DNA of 8,882 nucleotides from CANLBN01 sp047629215 (lineage in GTDB: Bacteria; Pseudomonadota; Gammaproteobacteria; Pseudomonadales; Cellvibrionaceae): assembly GCA_047629215.1 (NCBI GenBank), contig JBLHWO010000147.1, forward strand, positions 1 through 8,882. Direction: 5' to 3'. How positions within the stretch are numbered: the first letter of the stretch is position 1; every line of letters begins with the position of its first letter. Made by a program: the position numbers and the translations under genes. Below the pieces are notes generated by a model. The model saw nothing but the letters and a program-made list of their open reading frames with translations, ran no database searches and was not told where the DNA came from. Positions 6,614 to 8,882 of this stretch are shown piece by piece.

Positions 6614-7535
6614 AGTTGGCTTTTCTATTCTTCTTTTTCGTGTCGTCTAGCAGTTTCTTAGCGGCTATTTTTTCACTCACTTCTATTATCTCAGTTTCCA
6701 TCATTGCGGGTGTCTCCAAGGTAAGTCTCCCAAGTTGGCCGCCCCTTAAATCATGAATCAATATTTCTGACGCTTTGTGAAGATTGATGCGTCCACCCGT
6801 CTGTTTTGCACCGCGTTTTCTTCCTAGGGCTTCTAAACACTGCAATTCAGACTGTGGTAGCTCCTCTAGCGCGTAACGTTCCATTAAGCGTTCAGGGTAG
6901 AGCCTTAACAGGTTTTCTGCGGCATAAAAGCCCATATCTTCGAACTCAACGGCGGTATTTTTAATAGAGCCGATCATCGCTAAGCGATAGCCGCTATTGG
7001 GGTTTTCAATTTTTGGCCATAGCATGCCAGGCGTATCATGCAAGATCACATTGTCATTCAATACAATTTTTTGCTGTTGCTTAGTTACAGCAGGCTCATC
7101 ACCCACTCTGGCAATCTGCCTCCCTGCTAAGGCATTGATTAGCGTTGATTTTCCAACATTTGGAATACCAACAATCATGGCATTAATCGCCTTAAAGCTG
7201 GCGCTTTTTGCTTTCTCTGGCGCTAGTTTCTGGCAAAGCTCGCTAATTTGATGGAGTGTAGAGCGATCTTCCTTATGATAGGCAATCGTCTTTATATTAC
7301 TTTGCTGTTCTATATAAGCTTGCCATTCGGCTGTTTTTTCTGGATCAGCTAAGTCAGTTTTACTGAGAATGACAATAGTGGGCTTCGATTCTCTCCAGTC
7401 ACCAATAAAAGGGTTTTGGCTGCTATAGGGAAGTCGTGCGTCTACGATTTCCATCAAAACATCAATGCTATCTAAACGTTTAATGACTTCTTTGCGGGCC
7501 TTATGCATATGCCCAGGGTACCAATTGATGCTCAC
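6582..7535 (-). CDS. ylqF: YlqF/RbgA-type circularly permuted ribosome-assembly GTPase
   Basis: YlqF/RbgA GTPases act late in 50S subunit assembly. The G motifs come in the permuted order G4-G1-G2-G3 that marks the family. NWYPGHMHKA (4-13) is the conserved N-terminus, SKTD (58-61) is G4, GIPNVGKST (123-131) is the P-loop G1, Thr151 is the G2 threonine, and DTPG (167-170) is G3. WPK (173-175) follows as in RbgA. The C-terminal region (~200-270), containing GAKQTGGRINLHKA, is the RNA-binding ANTAR-like part; a basic Lys/Arg tail follows (300-314). The 317 residues exceed the ~280 of Bacillus RbgA, mainly through this tail. The start is GTG after a GAGA Shine-Dalgarno six bases upstream. The 3' end overlaps the nitroreductase gene. 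The neighbouring hpf also acts on ribosomes, but a 285-base gap with a terminator separates them. Confidence 0.94.
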   Translation of the reverse strand: MSINWYPGHMHKARKEVIKRLDSIDVLMEIVDARLPYSSQNPFIGDWRESKPTIVILSKTDLADPEKTAEWQAYIEQQSNIKTIAYHKEDRSTLHQISELCQKLAPEKAKSASFKAINAMIVGIPNVGKSTLINALAGRQIARVGDEPAVTKQQQKIVLNDNVILHDTPGMLWPKIENPNSGYRLAMIGSIKNTAVEFEDMGFYAAENLLRLYPERLMERYALEELPQSELQCLEALGRKRGAKQTGGRINLHKASEILIHDLRGGQLGRLTLETPAMMETEIIEVSEKIAAKKLLDDTKKKNRKANFKAQLRQKNE

Positions 7536-7587
7536 GGTTAGTCTCGAATTATCTCAATTTGGTATTGTAGGGGTAAGTGAGGGCTCG

Positions 7588-7610
7588 ATGCTAGCTATGA
7601 TTAGCTACAT
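7588..7610. promoter_or_regulatory. Imperfect 23-bp palindrome upstream of the candidate sRNA
   Basis: ATG-c-TAGCTA, a TGAT centre, then TAGCTA-CAT form a dyad with one unpaired C. It lies between the start of the GTPase gene and the GGA-rich candidate RNA. A -10-like TATTTA (7625-7630) follows at a distance that would place the palindrome over the -35 region. It is not the TGTAAG-N6-CTTACA box bound by GacA, so any regulator is unknown. It could equally act on the divergent GTPase gene. Confidence 0.35.
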
Positions 7611-7636
7611 AGTGACGAGATATCTATTTAGGCTGT

Positions 7637-7767
7637 AAAAAATGGGAGTCATGCAGGACGCATGGTCATGAGTGTCAGCTCATTCGAGGGAATGAAAGCC
7701 AGTAAGTCCGGAAACTACGCCCGTTTTTATTGACGACTATTAACCCGTGTAGGGAGCGCGGGTTAAT
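7637..7767 (+). ncRNA. Candidate CsrA/RsmA-sequestering small RNA (GGA-hairpin RNA)
   Basis: CsrB/RsmY/RsmZ-type RNAs bind the regulator CsrA through GGA motifs shown in hairpin loops. The plus strand carries GGA at 7645, 7656, 7689, 7710, 7753 and 7781; the minus strand has only one here. Predicted hairpins: CATGC/GCATG (7650-7664) with loop AGGAC; TCATTC/GAATGA (7680-7695) with loop GAGG running into GGA; a GTA-GT/AC-TAC stem (7702-7718) with loop CCGGAA; and ATTAACCCG/CGGGTTAAT (7739-7767), extended inward by T-G, G-C and T-G pairs to the pentaloop AGGGA (7751-7755). No open frame covers it and no plus-strand gene follows, so a cis-acting leader is unlikely. Both ends are guesses: T5 at 7724-7728 has no good stem before it, and the last hairpin has no U-tract. 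csrA is not in the window, so this is an inference from motif and structure. Confidence 0.45.
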
Positions 7768-7775
7768 TAGTAGGC

Positions 7776-7807
7776 AAAAAGGAATAGGGCGGCGAAATGC
7801 CGCCCTG
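7776..7807 (-). terminator. Intrinsic terminator of hpf
   Basis: Read on the minus strand, AGGGCGGC and GCCGCCCT (7786-7806) form a perfect 8-bp GC-rich stem with a 5-base loop, followed by TATTCCTTTTT. It lies 15 bases after the hpf stop codon. The plus strand has no U-tract after this stem, so it should act mainly on hpf. Confidence 0.8.
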
Positions 7808-7820
7808 ATGAGATGCACGC

Positions 7821-8195
7821 CTAACTGGCTATTGCATCAATATCGTCATCGGGGCTGCGAGCGTTGCGCCGAAGTTGGTCAGAGTGCCAAGAGTGTAGTT
7901 TCTCTGTATGTGATTTTAGTTTTCTTTCAGCACTATTAAAGGCGTCTCTGACGGCAATATGAATAGACGCGTCGTCTTGGCTGATAGTAATAGGGCTACC
8001 TTTAATTTCAATTTCTACAGTGGCTCTAAATTGTTTGCCTTTGTGTTTGTGGTTATGGGGAGACTCAATGACCACGCGACTGTATTGAATATCGCTGGAA
8101 TAGCGCGTTAACTTTTCTAGGCGCTTATCGATAATTGCATTGAGTGCCTGAGAGGGATCCATGTCCCGATAGGTAACCTGATTAGCCATTGTCAT
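7821..8195 (-). CDS. hpf: Ribosome hibernation-promoting factor (HPF/YfiA family, short form)
   Basis: HPF binds the decoding channel of the 30S subunit and silences ribosomes in stationary phase or stress. The first ~100 residues show the S30AE/sigma-54-modulation fold: beta-alpha-beta-beta-beta-alpha, with YRDMDPSQALNAIIDKRLEKL (9-29) as the first helix, FRATVEIEI (56-64) and ITISQDDASIHIAVRDAFNSA (69-89) leading into the second helix. The family's lysine- and arginine-rich rRNA-facing helices are present. At 124 residues it is longer than E. coli HPF (95) because of a polar tail (DQLRRNARSPDDDID), but lacks the dimerising C-terminal domain of long HPF. It stands alone, not next to rpoN and ptsN as in E. 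coli. Of two ATGs two codons apart I chose the first, because AGGAGG lies eight bases before it. Confidence 0.93.
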   Translation of the reverse strand: MTMANQVTYRDMDPSQALNAIIDKRLEKLTRYSSDIQYSRVVIESPHNHKHKGKQFRATVEIEIKGSPITISQDDASIHIAVRDAFNSAERKLKSHTEKLHSWHSDQLRRNARSPDDDIDAIAS

Positions 8196-8203
8196 AAAGT
8201 AAT

Positions 8204-8209
8204 CCTCCT
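8204..8209 (-). promoter_or_regulatory. Strong Shine-Dalgarno of hpf
   Basis: The minus strand reads AGGAGG, a full match to the anti-Shine-Dalgarno core, eight bases before the first ATG of hpf and 14 before the second. It is by far the strongest ribosome binding site in the window, which fits a protein needed in large amounts. CsrA-type regulators also recognise such AGGA sequences. Confidence 0.8.
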
Positions 8210-8340
8210 GAGATTAGTGATGATGGTTAACACGAGCAAAATCGTCACGATCGGAACACGGTATAGGAACCATCTTCTGGTGCGTAGCGAATGTAGTAAA
8301 AAGGGAAGCTATAATATAGGGGAGGTTAATATGCCTTATG

Positions 8341-8363
8341 TTGAATTCTCTTAAGGAATTCAA
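8341..8363. repeat. Perfect 8-bp inverted repeat upstream of hpf
   Basis: TTGAATTC (8341-8348) and GAATTCAA (8356-8363) flank TCTTAAG, which itself contains the palindrome CTTAAG. It lies ~150 bases upstream of the hpf start, where an operator or activator site could sit. No known operator matches with confidence. Confidence 0.45.
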
Positions 8364-8650
8364 TTGAAAATAGGCAAGGGCTGTGTACATTACTTTTCTA
8401 TTGACCATAGGTTTACTATCTGCTTATTTTTATTAAACTTCAATAGTTTTTTGTGGCACGAATTACGCATACCTACGAGAGCCAACTAGTTGAAAAGTGT
8501 TGCTTTCCCCAGGTTTATATAGACTCTATTTGGTCTTATGCTTCTGCAGGCCTTGAAATCATTAAAGTTTATGGATGATTCTTTAAAAAAGTAGTGTTAA
8601 GTGTTAATGAATTATTGATACCAAAAAATAATTTTTTATCGCATTAAATT

Positions 8651-8675
8651 CTATAGAAAGTGATGATTTCTATAG
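8651..8675. repeat. Perfect 9-bp inverted repeat
   Basis: CTATAGAAA (8651-8659) and TTTCTATAG (8667-8675) flank a 7-base centre GTGATGA. It is AT-rich and lacks a neighbouring U-tract in the right place, so it reads better as a protein-binding dyad than as a terminator. No gene adjoins it inside the window. Confidence 0.45.
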
Positions 8676-8694
8676 GCCTTAGGCTTGAAAAAAT

Positions 8695-8710
8695 AATAGT
8701 GATCACCATT
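8695..8710. repeat. Palindrome around GTGATCAC
   Basis: AATaGTGATCACcATT is a 16-bp palindrome with one mismatched pair and a perfect 8-bp core. It is followed by a T8 run. It lies 20 bases from the preceding 9-bp inverted repeat. The pair may mark a regulatory region for a gene beyond the right edge. Confidence 0.35.
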
Positions 8711-8882
8711 TTTTTTATTGTGCTTGCTTATTTCTATTTATGAGCGAGTAATGCTTTACTATTCGAAATAGTGCAGGAGCACATACTGCTTGGTTTATAA
8801 CAAACGAGCTTAACATTATTACTTTTAATTAAGCGGATAGCATTTGCATACTATTGACTTCTCACTTTTATATTTTTCAGCG

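Larger units (their letters stand above)
8210..8882. other. ~670-base AT-rich region without a convincing gene
   Basis: Between the hpf start and the window end, stops are frequent in all frames. The longest open frame (64 codons, minus strand, 8214-8408) has a start without a ribosome binding site and no recognisable domain. A perfect TATAAT on the plus strand (8310-8315) is followed by GGAGG and an ATG with only seven codons, ending at 8352-8354; a leader peptide is possible but unsupported. The hpf promoter must lie in the left part. The region also holds a 10-bp palindrome CAACTAGTTG (8483-8492), a tandem GTGTTAA pair (8594-8607), and the inverted repeats listed separately. A gene may start beyond the right edge. 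Confidence 0.5.

Noticed and set aside
7637..7767. Riboswitch or cis-acting leader
   Set aside because: No plus-strand gene follows; hpf is convergent, so a cis role on that strand is unlikely.
8331..8354. Seven-codon leader peptide behind TATAAT and GGAGG
   Set aside because: No gene follows on that strand in the window and no attenuator structure is clear, so the arrangement may be chance.

Overview
The window looks like a stretch of gammaproteobacterial chromosome of moderate, slightly AT-leaning composition. It holds ordinary housekeeping genes plus several AT-rich spacers. The group is inferred from family-level protein similarity: an MnmH close to E. coli YbbB, a short HPF, and a periplasmic PpiA-type cyclophilin. 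I cannot name the genus. I see no insertion sequence, CRISPR array, phage gene or integrase.

Left part (1-2224): a complete tRNA-Pro(GGG) with encoded CCA opens the window. A minus-strand gene for a 241-residue protein I do not recognise follows, then a ~510-base spacer with small inverted repeats. Next comes a plus-strand gene for an exported cyclophilin-type peptidyl-prolyl isomerase, closed by a 13-bp AT-rich stem-loop.

Middle part (2225-5606): two minus-strand genes form a selenium module. mnmH (selU) encodes the tRNA 2-selenouridine synthase. Downstream of it, selD encodes selenide, water dikinase fused behind an FAD/NAD(P)H oxidoreductase domain. SelD makes selenophosphate, which MnmH uses to convert 2-thiouridine to 2-selenouridine in the tRNA wobble position. 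No selA, selB or selC is visible here. Each gene has a plausible sigma-70 promoter, and the selD one is overlapped by an inverted repeat.

Right part (5607-8882): a plus-strand nitroreductase-family flavoprotein overlaps tail to tail by 32 bases with a minus-strand YlqF/RbgA-type circularly permuted GTPase (50S ribosome assembly). A short ribosome hibernation factor (HPF) follows on the minus strand with a strong Shine-Dalgarno and an intrinsic terminator. The last ~690 bases have no convincing gene and contain several perfect inverted repeats.

The most interesting signal lies in the 285-base gap between the GTPase and hpf. The plus strand there carries six GGA triplets in 139 bases (the minus strand carries one). 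At least three sit in apical loops of predicted hairpins, including a 12-pair stem capped by AGGGA and a CATGC/GCATG stem capped by AGGAC. That is the architecture of CsrB/RsmY/RsmZ-type RNAs that sequester the translational regulator CsrA/RsmA. I propose it as a candidate small RNA; it lacks a clear intrinsic terminator and a canonical GacA box, so it remains a hypothesis.
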